A program made the translations under genes and the position numbers. 64,000 nt of DNA from Parashewanella tropica (lineage in GTDB: Bacteria; Pseudomonadota; Gammaproteobacteria; Enterobacterales; Shewanellaceae): assembly GCF_004358445.1 (NCBI RefSeq), contig NZ_CP037951.1, positions 228,501 through 292,500 of the forward strand, given 5' to 3'. Shown here one piece after another: positions 20,216-29,949 of the stretch. A model generated the notes under the pieces. That model saw nothing but the letters and a program-made list of their open reading frames with translations. It searched no databases and was not told the origin of the DNA. The number at the start of each line of letters is the position of its first letter. Position 1 is the stretch's first letter.

Positions 20216-21661
20216 TTAAAACTTCCAAAACTTCGGATGGAAAATCACAGCTACGGTTAAGATCTCCAATCGGCCAAGTAACATACCAATGGATAATGCC
20301 CATTTAGCGGTATCGCTTAAGCTGGAGAAGTTGCCTGCAGGGCCAATAATGTCGCCTAATCCTGGGCCAACATTAGCTACTGCGGTGAGCGAAGCACTTA
20401 AGCTGGTCATAGGATCTAAATTCGTCAGCACTAAAATAATGGTGATGGCAATCACCACGGCAACGTACAACAACATAAAGGTCACTAACGAACGCACAAT
20501 ATCGGGTTGAATGCTGCGGTTGTTGTACTTCTCGGTAAAGACGCCATTAGGATGAAATTGCAGTTTCAGTTGCTCACGCATGATGGCAAAGGCAATTTGA
20601 AAGCGGAAAATTTTAATGCCGCCAGAGGTGGAGCCTGAGCAACTGCCTACCGACATTAAAAACAAAAACACCACGAAGGAAAAGGCGCCCCAAGCGCCAT
20701 AGTCAGTAAGCCCATAGCCTGTGGTGGTCACCACAGAAACCACATTGAAGGTGGCTAATCTCAAGGCATCGATTGGGTGTGTACCGTGGTGAGTAAACCA
20801 ATACCAAATGGCCAATACGATGGAGACTAAAGCTAAAAACTTCACAAATCCCACAACTTGAGCATCTTTCCAAACCAGTAAACTACGCTGGGCAATGCAT
20901 TGCACAAAGATGATTAAAGGTAAGCCGCCAGCCAGCATAAACACAATACTGATCCATTGAGCGCTATGAGAAAAGTGCGACATGGATTGATCGGAAGTGG
21001 AATAGCCGCCAGTCGAAATCGTGGTCATGGCATGGTTGATGGCTTCAAACCATGTCATGCCTGCAAGATGATAGCTCAAGGCACAGGCCACACTGAGCAG
21101 GATATAGATGAAGAATAAATTCTTCGCCATGTCTTGAGTGCGTGGCGTACTCTTATCACTCCAATCTGAGGATTCTGTGCGGAATAGGCGCATACCACCG
21201 ACGTTTAAAAACGGTAATACGGCAACGGCCATCACAATAAAACCAATCCCGCCCAGCCATTGCAGTAGAGAACGCCAGATCAAAATACTATGGGCCATGT
21301 CATCAAGTCCAGACAGTACCGTAGAGCCTGTGGTGGTGACCCCTGACATGGTTTCAAAGAAGGCGTCGGTGTATTCGATACCGTGATAAAAGGTAAAGGG
21401 CAGTGCCGCAAATAAACTGACTACAAACCAGGTGATGCTGGTCAGAATGAACATTTCACGAATGTTGAGGTGGATGCGTGCTTTCTGACCTTGATGGATA
21501 CAAATACTGGCGGCAATGCTGGTCAGGGCTGTCGCCAGAATAAAGGCGATGCTGGTATCTTCGGCATAAATCAAAGAAAAACACAGGGGAATAAGCATAA
21601 ACCCCGACAGCATCGATAAGAATGTGCCTAATGTAAATATGACTGGGCGAAAGTTGATCAT
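20216..21661 (-). CDS. trkH: Trk potassium uptake protein TrkH
   Basis: The membrane pore subunit of the Trk low-affinity potassium uptake system. It has 481 residues and about ten hydrophobic segments. Four selectivity-filter-like loops are visible: TTTGSTVLSG, STGGYSTSD, TTTGYGLTD and NVGPGLGDI, the hallmark of the TrkH/KtrB/HKT superfamily. Its gating partner TrkA is encoded 57 bp upstream on the same strand. The cluster order def-fmt-rsmB-trkA-trkH is a conserved gammaproteobacterial arrangement. Full length, no anomalies seen. Confidence 0.96.
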   Translation of the reverse strand: MINFRPVIFTLGTFLSMLSGFMLIPLCFSLIYAEDTSIAFILATALTSIAASICIHQGQKARIHLNIREMFILTSITWFVVSLFAALPFTFYHGIEYTDAFFETMSGVTTTGSTVLSGLDDMAHSILIWRSLLQWLGGIGFIVMAVAVLPFLNVGGMRLFRTESSDWSDKSTPRTQDMAKNLFFIYILLSVACALSYHLAGMTWFEAINHAMTTISTGGYSTSDQSMSHFSHSAQWISIVFMLAGGLPLIIFVQCIAQRSLLVWKDAQVVGFVKFLALVSIVLAIWYWFTHHGTHPIDALRLATFNVVSVVTTTGYGLTDYGAWGAFSFVVFLFLMSVGSCSGSTSGGIKIFRFQIAFAIMREQLKLQFHPNGVFTEKYNNRSIQPDIVRSLVTFMLLYVAVVIAITIILVLTNLDPMTSLSASLTAVANVGPGLGDIIGPAGNFSSLSDTAKWALSIGMLLGRLEILTVAVIFHPKFWKF

Positions 21662-21718
21662 AAAACCTGAAACGTTCGATATGATGCAACTAAGTGTAGT
21701 AACAGCATGCGTTTACCT

Positions 21719-23128
21719 CTAGAAAAAGAACGCGCTAGGTTGGAACAGTTTTTCGACTTCGCCAATAAATTTCTTGTTGACCAAAAACAGCACCACATGG
21801 TCTCCCTGCTCGATAACGGTTTTATCGTGCGCCATTAATACTTCTTGTTCGCGTACAATGGCACCAATGGTGGTACCCGGAGGCATTTTGATGTCACCAA
21901 TGGCTTTACCAACAACCTTAGAAGTACTGGCGTCACCATGGGCAATGGCTTCAATGGCTTCTGCCGCCCCTCTTCGTAATGAATAAACGTTACAAATATC
22001 GCCTTGACGAATATGGGTTAACAACGCCGAAATGGTGGCTTGTTGAGGTGAGATCGCGATATCAATATTGGCTTCTTGAACTAAATCGACATAAGCTTCA
22101 CGTTGAATAAGCACCATGACTTTTTTGGCGCCCATGCGTTTCGCCAATAAGGCTGACATGATGTTGGCTTCATCATCATTGGTGACCGCAATAAATACGT
22201 CGGTTTGGTCGATGTGCTCTTCAAGGAGCAATTCTTGATCGGCGGCATCCCCGCAAAAGACCGTGGTATTTTCCAGTAACTCAGATAAGGCTTCGGCACG
22301 TTCTGGCTTGGCTTCAAGCAGCTTAACCGCATGGTCTTGTTCGAGCTTTTTCGCCAGCCCTAAACCAATGTTACCGCCACCTGCAATCATGATATTACGG
22401 TATTGATTATCCAGCTTTTGCATTTCGCTCATTACCGCACGAACATGGCGACTGTCAGCGACGAAAAACACCTCATCATCGGCTTCGATGATGGTGGTGC
22501 CTTGTGGCATGATGGGGCGACCCTGACGGAAAATCGCAGCAACACGGGTATCAATATTCGGCATATGCTCGCGCAGCGCAGACAGTGCATTCCCTACAAG
22601 CGGGCCACCGTAATACGCTTTAATGGCGACTAAGCTTAAACGACCTTCGGCAAATTCAAGAACTTGAAGTGCGCCAGGGTATTCGACTAAGCGGTGAATG
22701 TATGAGGTGACGAGTTGCTCTGGGGCAATAAGTTCATCAATCACAAAACCGCCACGTAAACGGTTATCTGAGTTTTTACGCTCACTGTCGATGAATAATT
22801 TATTGCTGAGCGTCAGGTATTGTTGAGAGCGAATACGAGCAATCTTAGTTGGGGTACCGTATAAGGTATAGGCGATTTGACAGGCCGCCATATTACATTC
22901 ATCGCTGTTGGTCACAGCGATGAGCATATCGGCATCCTCTGCACCGGCTTCTTTTAAGACTTCTGGGTGCGCCCCGTGACCATGAACGACTCGTAAGTCA
23001 AACTTATCCTGTAGAGAGCGCAGGCGAATTTTATCATTATCGACTAAGGTGATATCGTTGTTTTCACCTACCAGATTTTCTGCCAGTGTGCCGCCAACCT
23101 GACCTGCACCTAAAATGATAATTTTCAT
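21719..23128 (-). CDS. trkA: Trk potassium transporter NAD-binding protein TrkA
   Basis: The cytoplasmic regulatory subunit that gates TrkH in response to nucleotides. It has 469 residues with two tandem RCK units, each starting with a Rossmann dinucleotide-binding motif: [19 protein letters not shown] at the N-terminus and [17 protein letters not shown] near residue 246. Each is followed by a TrkA_C domain. The last ten or so residues (LFQPSAFFF) are a little longer than usual. It lies 15 bp downstream of rsmB and 57 bp upstream of trkH. Confidence 0.97.
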   Translation of the reverse strand: MKIIILGAGQVGGTLAENLVGENNDITLVDNDKIRLRSLQDKFDLRVVHGHGAHPEVLKEAGAEDADMLIAVTNSDECNMAACQIAYTLYGTPTKIARIRSQQYLTLSNKLFIDSERKNSDNRLRGGFVIDELIAPEQLVTSYIHRLVEYPGALQVLEFAEGRLSLVAIKAYYGGPLVGNALSALREHMPNIDTRVAAIFRQGRPIMPQGTTIIEADDEVFFVADSRHVRAVMSEMQKLDNQYRNIMIAGGGNIGLGLAKKLEQDHAVKLLEAKPERAEALSELLENTTVFCGDAADQELLLEEHIDQTDVFIAVTNDDEANIMSALLAKRMGAKKVMVLIQREAYVDLVQEANIDIAISPQQATISALLTHIRQGDICNVYSLRRGAAEAIEAIAHGDASTSKVVGKAIGDIKMPPGTTIGAIVREQEVLMAHDKTVIEQGDHVVLFLVNKKFIGEVEKLFQPSAFFF

Positions 23129-23143
23129 TGCCTGTTTCTATCC

Positions 23144-24424
23144 CTATTGTTTTTTTAAACGAGCGTAATAAAACCCGTCCATATTCGATTCACCAGGTGT
23201 GATTTGCCAGCCGATTGAATCTTGGCTATTTTGCTCTGCAAACCCTTCAAGCTTAGCATCAGATTGACGAGCAAGAAATGCTTTGATTTGTTCGGCATTT
23301 TCTTCAGGCAAAATTGAGCAAGTGGCATAAAGTAGTGTGCCGCCCGGTTTTAGCCATTGCCAACAATGGTCCAATATTTGGGATTGCAACTTGGCAAGCT
23401 CTTCAATGTCTTTCGATTGCCTTAACCATTTAATATCTGGGTGACGGCGAATAACGCCCGTGGCTGAGCAGGGGGCGTCAAGCAAAATGCGATCGAATTT
23501 GTCACCTTGCCACCATGAATCAATATTGGCGGCATCACCATGAATGGTTTGCGCTGATACATTCAGGCGCTCGAGATTCTCATTGACGCGAGCTAAGCGC
23601 TTTTCATCAAAATCTACAGCGATGACTTGTGCGTTTGGGGCTTGCTCTAAAATGTGACACGTTTTACCACCCGGGGCTGCACACGCATCTAAAATCAGCT
23701 CGTTATCTTTGGGCTCAAGTAACCAAGCCGCCCATTGTGCCGCAGCATCTTGAACAGAAACAGCGCCTTGTGCGAAGTTTGGTAACTGCATCACATCTGT
23801 CGCTTGCTCCAGCAATATGGCATCCTTACTCTTGCCCGCTGTGGCCTCTATGCCAGCTTCTGACAATTGTGAGAGATATTGCTCACGGCTTTGTGCTTGC
23901 TGGTTATTACGAAGCCACATCGGCGGCCGCTGGTGGCTTTGCTCAATAATGGACTTCCAAGCATCAGGGTAAGCGGCTTGTAAGTGTTTGATCAGCCAGT
24001 TGGGAGTATTAAATTCCAATACAGGATTATCAGCGCTGAGTTCCGTTTGGTTGCGCTGAATGTTTCTCAATACTCCATTGATAACTTTAACCAAGCCTTC
24101 GAATCTTAGCTGACGACAAGCTTCAGCGGTTTCTGAAATCGCGGCATGTTCAGGTATGCGAGTAAAATACAGCTGATAACAACCTACAAGCAATAATTGA
24201 TGCAATACGCGTTGCTTGTTTTTAAAGGGTTTACTTAAGCAATCACTCACTCGTTTATCAAGCTGTGGCAGTACGCGCAATACGCCATAACAAAGTTCGG
24301 CAAGTAGGCCTTTATCTTTACCATTGCTGAGCTTTTTTTGTTGCTCAGGCAGTGCAACTGATAACGAAATGCCTTGCTCTAATACCGCATACAAGGCTTT
24401 GGCGGCGAGGGCTCTTACATTCAT
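23144..24424 (-). CDS. rsmB: 16S rRNA (cytosine-967-C5)-methyltransferase RsmB
   Basis: Methylates C967 of 16S rRNA with S-adenosylmethionine. The 426-residue protein has an N-terminal NusB-like RNA-binding domain (roughly residues 5-135) and a C-terminal methyltransferase domain. That domain holds DACAAPGGKTCHIL (SAM motif I), DAPCSATGVIRRHPDIKWLR (motif IV with the release cysteine) and ATCSILPEEN (motif VI with the catalytic cysteine). It is separated by only 2 bp from fmt and by 15 bp from trkA, so it is in the same operon. Confidence 0.97.
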   Translation of the reverse strand: MNVRALAAKALYAVLEQGISLSVALPEQQKKLSNGKDKGLLAELCYGVLRVLPQLDKRVSDCLSKPFKNKQRVLHQLLLVGCYQLYFTRIPEHAAISETAEACRQLRFEGLVKVINGVLRNIQRNQTELSADNPVLEFNTPNWLIKHLQAAYPDAWKSIIEQSHQRPPMWLRNNQQAQSREQYLSQLSEAGIEATAGKSKDAILLEQATDVMQLPNFAQGAVSVQDAAAQWAAWLLEPKDNELILDACAAPGGKTCHILEQAPNAQVIAVDFDEKRLARVNENLERLNVSAQTIHGDAANIDSWWQGDKFDRILLDAPCSATGVIRRHPDIKWLRQSKDIEELAKLQSQILDHCWQWLKPGGTLLYATCSILPEENAEQIKAFLARQSDAKLEGFAEQNSQDSIGWQITPGESNMDGFYYARLKKQ

Positions 24425-24426
24425 GG

Positions 24427-25383
24427 TTAAGCCTCACTGCTGCCAATCAATTGCCCAACTTGGAACCAATCGGCTTTACCATTGAGGACATCGGCTGCGG
24501 CCATCGGTTTTTTACCGGGGATTTGCAGTGTTTTTAAGATTAAAACACCATCAGCGGCGGCAATCGCAATACCGCTTTTATCTGCAGATACAACACTTCC
24601 TACTTTGGCATTGTGTTCGGTATGTTGAAAATCCGCTTCCCAGACTTTGATGGTTTGATCACGATGTGCAAAATGACTGACAGGCCAAGGGTTGAAGGCA
24701 CGGACTTCTTGCCATAATTGTTTTGCCGATTTGTTCCAGTCAATTTTAGCTTCTTCTTTTGACAGCTTTTCAGCATAATTGGCCAAAGCATCATCCTGTA
24801 CTTCGGCTTGCAGTGTGCCAGCAGCTAGGCCATCTAGTGCTGCCAGCAGAGCAACTGGGCCTTGTTCGGCGAGTTTTTCGTATAAGGTCGCACTGGTGTC
24901 TTCAGGCAAAATCGGCAGTTTGGTTTTCAGCAGCATATCACCAGTATCGAGGCCAATATCCATTTGCATAATCGTCACACCAGTTTCAACATCGCCCGCC
25001 CAAATCGAGCGTTGAATCGGTGCCGCGCCTCGCCAGCGGGGAAGAATAGAACCATGAACATTGATGCAGCCAAGCTTTGGCGTGTCTAATACCACTTGTG
25101 GCAAAATCAAACCATAAGCGACCACCACCATGATGTCAGCGTTCAGCCCAGCTAATTCTTGTTGTGCATCTTCAGTTCGTAAGCTTTTAGGTTGGTAAAC
25201 GCTAATGTCGTGTTGTTCGGCTAGTTGCTTTACTGGGCTGGCTTGCAATTTTTTACCGCGACCTGCTGGACGATCAGGTTGGGTATAAACCCCAATCACA
25301 TTATGGTGAGAGTCGATTAAGGCTTGTAAATGGCGAGCAGCAAAATCCGGCGTACCGGCAAAAATAATATTGAGTGGTTTCAA
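24427..25383 (-). CDS. fmt: Methionyl-tRNA formyltransferase
   Basis: Formylates the initiator Met-tRNA using 10-formyltetrahydrofolate, giving fMet-tRNA for translation initiation. The 318-residue enzyme shows the N-terminal [17 protein letters not shown] and the catalytic/folate-binding stretch [20 protein letters not shown] followed by [18 protein letters not shown]. This contains the Asn-His-Asp triad region of the formyltransferase fold (INVHGS). The C-terminal OB-like domain recognises tRNA. It lies 9 bp after def, the enzyme that later removes the formyl group; the def-fmt pairing is conserved in most bacteria. Confidence 0.98.
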   Translation of the reverse strand: MKPLNIIFAGTPDFAARHLQALIDSHHNVIGVYTQPDRPAGRGKKLQASPVKQLAEQHDISVYQPKSLRTEDAQQELAGLNADIMVVVAYGLILPQVVLDTPKLGCINVHGSILPRWRGAAPIQRSIWAGDVETGVTIMQMDIGLDTGDMLLKTKLPILPEDTSATLYEKLAEQGPVALLAALDGLAAGTLQAEVQDDALANYAEKLSKEEAKIDWNKSAKQLWQEVRAFNPWPVSHFAHRDQTIKVWEADFQHTEHNAKVGSVVSADKSGIAIAAADGVLILKTLQIPGKKPMAAADVLNGKADWFQVGQLIGSSEA

Positions 25384-25392
25384 AATGGTACC

Positions 25393-25905
25393 TTAGGCGT
25401 TTTTCGCAGCCAGACGAGCTTCTTTTTCTAACTTTTGCTTAATGCGATTGCGTTTGAGTGGTGACAAGTAATCCACAAATAGCTTTCCGACAATGTGATC
25501 CATTTCGTGTTGAAGGCAGATAGCAAACAAGCCATCGGCTTCTACAGTGAATTCTTTGCCGTCACGATCCAACGCTTTTACCGTCACATTCTCTGCACGT
25601 TCAACTTTGGCGTAGACGCCTGGGACGGATAAACAGCCTTCTTCGTTTTCAAAATGACCACTGGACTCAACAATCTCTGGGTTGATGAATACATTTGGAC
25701 GCTCAACGTCATCTTGTAAGTCCATCACAATTAAGCGCTGATGATAGTCCACCTGAGTTGCTGCAAGACCAATGCCTTTTTCTTCGTACATGGTTTCTAG
25801 CATGTCTTCGATTTGAGTTTGCAGCTTGTCATCAAATTCAGTAACTGGCTTTGCGATAGTGCGCAAACGCTCATCGGGAAAACGTAAAACAGGTAATAGT
25901 GCCAT
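25393..25905 (-). CDS. def: Peptide deformylase
   Basis: A metalloenzyme that removes the N-formyl group from nascent proteins at the ribosome exit. The 170-residue protein has all three deformylase motifs: [10 protein letters not shown] (motif 1), EEGCLSVPG with the metal-binding Cys (motif 2) and [12 protein letters not shown] with HExxH (motif 3). It is first in the def-fmt-rsmB-trkA-trkH operon and diverges from the LysM gene across 215 bp. Confidence 0.98.
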   Translation of the reverse strand: MALLPVLRFPDERLRTIAKPVTEFDDKLQTQIEDMLETMYEEKGIGLAATQVDYHQRLIVMDLQDDVERPNVFINPEIVESSGHFENEEGCLSVPGVYAKVERAENVTVKALDRDGKEFTVEADGLFAICLQHEMDHIVGKLFVDYLSPLKRNRIKQKLEKEARLAAKNA

Positions 25906-26132
25906 AGATGTTCTCTAAGTCTGTTAAATCTAAATCAGTTAGTTATACTGACCCTAGGGTGTGCCCTATGTTCAATAGAGTAATTTTAATCCTTTGTGGT
26001 GGGGAATACCATTGTTCAAAGTGAATAAGTCTTTATGATCAAGTGGTAGAGTTACATCATACGCTAATGGATTAGGGGCATTCCTGATTTGAATCCATTG
26101 AGAAAGCCCGAAACGACAAAATGGACCGTTAT

Positions 26133-27218
26133 ATGAAACGCATAATTCTAATACTGCTCGTTTTGATGACGAGTGCAGCGCTCGCCGATACTTTGGCGCT
26201 AAAGCAAGATCGTCCACAAACCTATGTGGTCAAAAAAGGCGATACTTTATGGGATATCTCTACTTTTTATTTACAAGATCCTTGGCGCTGGCCTGAATTA
26301 TGGGATGCCAACCCTCAAGTGACAAATCCTCACCTTATTTACCCCGGTGATACCTTAACATTAGTTTTTATTAATGGTCAGCCTAGGCTGGTTAAAAAAG
26401 CGCATAAAAAACTGTCACCACATGGTCGAATTATCGCTAAAAATACCGCTATTCCCATGATCGACCTTGGCGTTATTCAGCCGTATATTTTGCAAAATCG
26501 TATTGAAACGCTTGATTGGCTTGAAGGCAAAGCGAAAGTACTTGGTGGTGAACGTGAATCTCGCTTTCATACCCTTAATGATGTGATTTACGTCGATAAG
26601 ACTCTGGATGTTGGACAAAAGTTGGCGTTATATCAACCTGGACGTGATCTTGAAGCCCACGGTGAGCATTTAGGTAAAGAGCTTGTTCTAACCGGAAGTG
26701 GTAGAGTGATTGAATCTGGTCGAGTCTCAAAGGTACAAATTCTGAATAATCAGCGAGAAACTAAAGCGGGTTTTTTTGCGTTGCCAGTCGATGAAGAAGC
26801 CATGATGTCAGCTTACTATATGCCAGCTCCTGGAGCCGTGGACAGCATTACCCGAGTGATTGCGATTGCCAATAAACAGCGTGAAGCTGGTCAGCTAAGC
26901 GTGGTGTATCTAGATAATGGTAGTAAGGCGGGAATACGTTCTGGTCAAGTCTTCGATATTTTCCGTGACGGCGATGAAATTGTGATTGATGCGAATGAGC
27001 AGCCAGTACAAACAGAAGATCGCAATGCCTATAACAATCTAATGGCCGCCATTTCTGATGATAATGCGATAACGGTTCCCGATACCTTTCGTGGTAAATT
27101 AATGGTGTTTAAGGTGTTTGATGACGTGAGTTTTGGTTTGATTTTATTAAATGATCGTCCAGTGCGTGTCGGGGATAAGATTGTAACACCTCGCTCGGGA
27201 GCCATCGCTAGGCAATGA
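26133..27218 (+). CDS. LysM domain peptidoglycan-binding protein
   Basis: An exported protein with a signal peptide (MKRIILILLVLMTSAALA) and one LysM domain just after it (TYVVKKGDTLWDISTFYLQD... to YPGDTLTL, about residues 28-80), which binds peptidoglycan N-acetylglucosamine. The remaining 280 residues are a conserved but functionally unassigned region. A second ATG four codons upstream (26121) is in frame; I prefer the internal ATG because it puts the positive residues directly at the signal-peptide start. The protein regularly sits between def and dprA in gammaproteobacteria. Its stop overlaps the dprA start by 4 bp, so the two are translationally coupled. Confidence 0.9.
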   Translation: MKRIILILLVLMTSAALADTLALKQDRPQTYVVKKGDTLWDISTFYLQDPWRWPELWDANPQVTNPHLIYPGDTLTLVFINGQPRLVKKAHKKLSPHGRIIAKNTAIPMIDLGVIQPYILQNRIETLDWLEGKAKVLGGERESRFHTLNDVIYVDKTLDVGQKLALYQPGRDLEAHGEHLGKELVLTGSGRVIESGRVSKVQILNNQRETKAGFFALPVDEEAMMSAYYMPAPGAVDSITRVIAIANKQREAGQLSVVYLDNGSKAGIRSGQVFDIFRDGDEIVIDANEQPVQTEDRNAYNNLMAAISDDNAITVPDTFRGKLMVFKVFDDVSFGLILLNDRPVRVGDKIVTPRSGAIARQ

Positions 27219-28330
27219 CCGCATCAGCGCTGGCCGATTGGCTAGTTGTTAGTGCGGTATCTGGGTTAGGGCCAACTCGGATTCAACAATTATTAAAGCA
27301 TCTTTCTTTATCTGAGCTAAGGTGGGCGATAGAGCATCGCCCTCACGATTTACCTGCTTCAGCTAAAAGTCTTGCCTCCTTAAAATACCACCCTGAAAAA
27401 GTTGATTTTGCCTTATCATGGCTACAGTCCTCTTCCGAGCATCATATTCTTTGCCAAGACGATGACCATTATCCACCGTTGTTAAAACATATTAGCGATC
27501 CTCCTCTGTTACTGTTTGTTAAGGGCGATCCAATGGCGTTAGCCTTGCCTTCAGTAGCGATAGTGGGCAGCCGAGATGCTACGCCAGCAGGGTTAAAGCA
27601 CAGCTATGAATTGTCAAAGCAGCTAGTAGAGGCTGGAATGACAGTAACCAGTGGCTTAGCGGCTGGTATTGATGGCGCTGCGCACAGCGGAGCGTTGGCG
27701 GCTCGAACTGAGTTAGCGTTGAAAACCACAGCGGTATTAGGAACAGGCGTTGAAGAAATTTATCCAAAACGTCATCGAAAACTGTACCAAGATATTCAAG
27801 CACATGGCTGTCTCATTAGTGAATATTGGCCAGACACTCGGCCTTATGCAGGGAATTTTCCGAAACGAAATCGTATTATTAGCGGTCTTAGTTTAGGTAC
27901 GCTGGTGGTTGAGGCGTCTCGTCGTAGTGGCTCGCTAATTACGGCAAGACTGGCAATGGAGCAAGGGCGAGATGTGTTTGCGCTTCCTGGGAGCATTTTG
28001 AGTCATCAAAGTCAGGGCTGCCATGACTTAATTCAGCAAGGAGCAAAGTTGACAACATGTGTGGATGATATTTTGCAAGAATTACCCACTATTTTTCGCC
28101 ATCATCTTGAAGAGTCAAAAAAGCAGCACCATATAGTAGAAAAGGCACAACCTGATTTGCCATTTTCTTCACTCTTGGCTAGTGTAGGCTATGAGACAAC
28201 GACAATTGATGTCATTGTCGAGCATAGTGGAATTGCGATCGATCAAGTGCTGGAGCAATTACTTGAACTTGAACTGCAAGGTTGGGTGGCAACAGTACCT
28301 GGTGGTTACGTTAAACTGAAGAGGAGTTAG
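27215..28330 (+). CDS. dprA: DNA-processing protein DprA (Smf)
   Basis: Binds incoming single-stranded DNA during natural transformation and loads RecA. The 371-residue protein has the extended Rossmann fold of the DprA family: [64 protein letters not shown] and [22 protein letters not shown]-terminal winged-helix-like domain follows (about 305-371). It overlaps the LysM gene by 4 bp and is followed 4 bp later by smg, indicating one operon. Confidence 0.96.
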   Translation: MTASALADWLVVSAVSGLGPTRIQQLLKHLSLSELRWAIEHRPHDLPASAKSLASLKYHPEKVDFALSWLQSSSEHHILCQDDDHYPPLLKHISDPPLLLFVKGDPMALALPSVAIVGSRDATPAGLKHSYELSKQLVEAGMTVTSGLAAGIDGAAHSGALAARTELALKTTAVLGTGVEEIYPKRHRKLYQDIQAHGCLISEYWPDTRPYAGNFPKRNRIISGLSLGTLVVEASRRSGSLITARLAMEQGRDVFALPGSILSHQSQGCHDLIQQGAKLTTCVDDILQELPTIFRHHLEESKKQHHIVEKAQPDLPFSSLLASVGYETTTIDVIVEHSGIAIDQVLEQLLELELQGWVATVPGGYVKLKRS

Positions 28331-28334
28331 GCCG

Positions 28335-28808
28335 ATGTTTGACATTTTAATGTACCTTTTCGAGAACTATGTCCAAGGAGATACAGAGTTATTAGTGGAT
28401 GAGGGTGAGCTGACTCAAGAATTGACACGAGCAGGTTTTCATCAATCAGAAATCATTAAGGCCTTAGATTGGTTAGAGCGATTAGCGGATTTACAGACTA
28501 AGGAGGGATCTTATCTCCGCACACATAACCAACAATCTTTTCGTATTTATACTACAGAGGAAATGGACAAACTGGATGTAGAAAGTCGTGGCTTTATCTT
28601 GTTCCTTGAACAGATCAAGGTGCTGAATGTCGAAACTCGTGAAATGGTTATCGACCGTGTGATGGAGCTAGAAGACAGCTACCTTGGGTTGGACGACTTA
28701 AAGTGGGTGATTTTGATGGTCTTATTTAATGCTCCTGGTCACCAATCGGCTTACGAACAAATGGAAGATTTGATTTTTGAGCAGCCTGATGGCCGATTAC
28801 ACTCTTAA
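28335..28808 (+). CDS. smg: Smg family protein (DUF494)
   Basis: A 157-residue acidic protein of the Smg/DUF494 family, beginning [14 protein letters not shown] and ending [16 protein letters not shown], both typical. The molecular function is not established. The gene regularly follows dprA, as here (4-bp gap). In related genomes the next gene in the same direction is normally the topA-like zinc-ribbon gene; here that gene appears only at 59120, after the T6SS region. Confidence 0.93.
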   Translation: MFDILMYLFENYVQGDTELLVDEGELTQELTRAGFHQSEIIKALDWLERLADLQTKEGSYLRTHNQQSFRIYTTEEMDKLDVESRGFILFLEQIKVLNVETREMVIDRVMELEDSYLGLDDLKWVILMVLFNAPGHQSAYEQMEDLIFEQPDGRLHS

Positions 28809-28830
28809 TGTGAACACATACCCGCAAAGA

Positions 28831-28856
28831 AAGGAGGCGAATCGCTTCCTTTTTTG
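28831..28856 (+). terminator. Rho-independent terminator after smg
   Basis: AAGGAGGCG (28831-28839) pairs with CGCTTCCTT (28843-28851) over nine positions, including one G-T, with a 3-nt loop, then a T run. It closes the lysM-dprA-smg operon. Confidence 0.75.
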
Positions 28857-28861
28857 TTTAA

Positions 28862-28900
28862 GTAACCTGAGCTCTGCATAAAGAAATCAGCTCAGGTTAC
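28862..28900 (-). terminator. Inverted repeat at the 3' end of the PI-PLC gene
   Basis: GTAACCTGAGCT (28862-28873) and AGCTCAGGTTAC (28889-28900) are perfectly complementary over 12 bp with a 15-nt loop. The right arm includes the stop codon of the PI-PLC gene. On the minus strand it is followed by TTAAACAAAAAA rather than a T run, so termination by it is plausible but not certain. Confidence 0.5.
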
Positions 28901-29832
28901 CAATAGTTAAGCTCGATGATTTGCCCGACTAATTGGTCTTTATCCATATCTGAGCCGATATTGTCTAGACTGATCACTCCTCTGGTACACATCTGCACTT
29001 GACGAAAGTGACTCATATTTTTGCTGGCTTTAACTCTTATCAGTTCGTGCTTACTTTGATTCACAAAATGCCTTACCGTTGCGCGGCTTTCGGGTTGGGC
29101 ATCTTGATCTAACACGGAAATAAATCGATTACTGCCACTGCCGACCAACGCAGGTTGATTGGTTTGCACGACTTTCAGTTTATATCTCGAAAACATATCT
29201 AGTGTTGCTCTGGTCTCGTTCATTGACTCCAATAATTTTTTCGGGTCTCTGGTTTTTCCCCACTGCGTCGTGGTGCTTTTATTGTAATCAACAGAGATGT
29301 CAGTTAATCCGCCATGATTGGTTAAGATAACGAGTTTTTTTGTTCCTAATAAATTTTCGAGTGGTTCACTGGTGAATTCGTAAGGAGTGAGAATCAGTGC
29401 CTTGATATCTTCATTGATATAGAGTTTTCGAAACAGTTCGAAGTCGCTGACACCACTAAAGTGAAGCTTGATGATAACAACTTCGTTGCTGAGTAAAACC
29501 GTACTAAAAAAAGCCATTAAATTAGGAAAAACGTCTTCTTTTTTACTGTCTACAGAGCCATGAAAAAAAGACATTTGCTTTCCGTCCACTTGTCTCACTC
29601 TGATATCAAAGTAGCGAACGCCTAAATTAAATTGTTCGACTAAGGTTTTTGTCTGAGTCACCGCAAATTTGGCTCCTGCCGACGAGGACATGGTATAAGT
29701 TGCCGCATCGTGACTACCGGGCATGGTGATATCAATTAAGGTTTTGTACTTAAAGGCTTCAACATGACGACTAAAATGTTCCATCCATGACTCTAATGGA
29801 AACTCTAAGTATTCACCCATAAATCGACCCAT
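28897..29832 (-). CDS. PI-PLC X-domain phosphodiesterase
   Basis: A 311-residue protein with the phosphatidylinositol-specific phospholipase C X-domain signature. ITMPGSHDAATY carries the first catalytic His (His41), VRYFDIRV an Arg (Arg78), and FFHGSV the second catalytic His (His91). The expected reaction is cleavage of a phosphoinositide or related phosphodiester by general acid-base chemistry. No signal peptide is present, unlike classic secreted bacterial PI-PLCs, so export would need another route. It lies at the left edge of the T6SS region, which makes it a candidate lipid-targeting effector (inference). Translation could also start at Met5. No obvious immunity gene is adjacent. Confidence 0.8.
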   Translation of the reverse strand: MGRFMGEYLEFPLESWMEHFSRHVEAFKYKTLIDITMPGSHDAATYTMSSSAGAKFAVTQTKTLVEQFNLGVRYFDIRVRQVDGKQMSFFHGSVDSKKEDVFPNLMAFFSTVLLSNEVVIIKLHFSGVSDFELFRKLYINEDIKALILTPYEFTSEPLENLLGTKKLVILTNHGGLTDISVDYNKSTTTQWGKTRDPKKLLESMNETRATLDMFSRYKLKVVQTNQPALVGSGSNRFISVLDQDAQPESRATVRHFVNQSKHELIRVKASKNMSHFRQVQMCTRGVISLDNIGSDMDKDQLVGQIIELNYW

Positions 29833-29949
29833 GCCGAATGCTCTTAGTTAGACTAAAAAGGTGTTTAGCATATCGGATTTATCAAGAGTTAAATAAAGCT
29901 AACGGCTATAAGATTTAACTATTGGCTATGTTAGTTGTTGAGCCATTTG

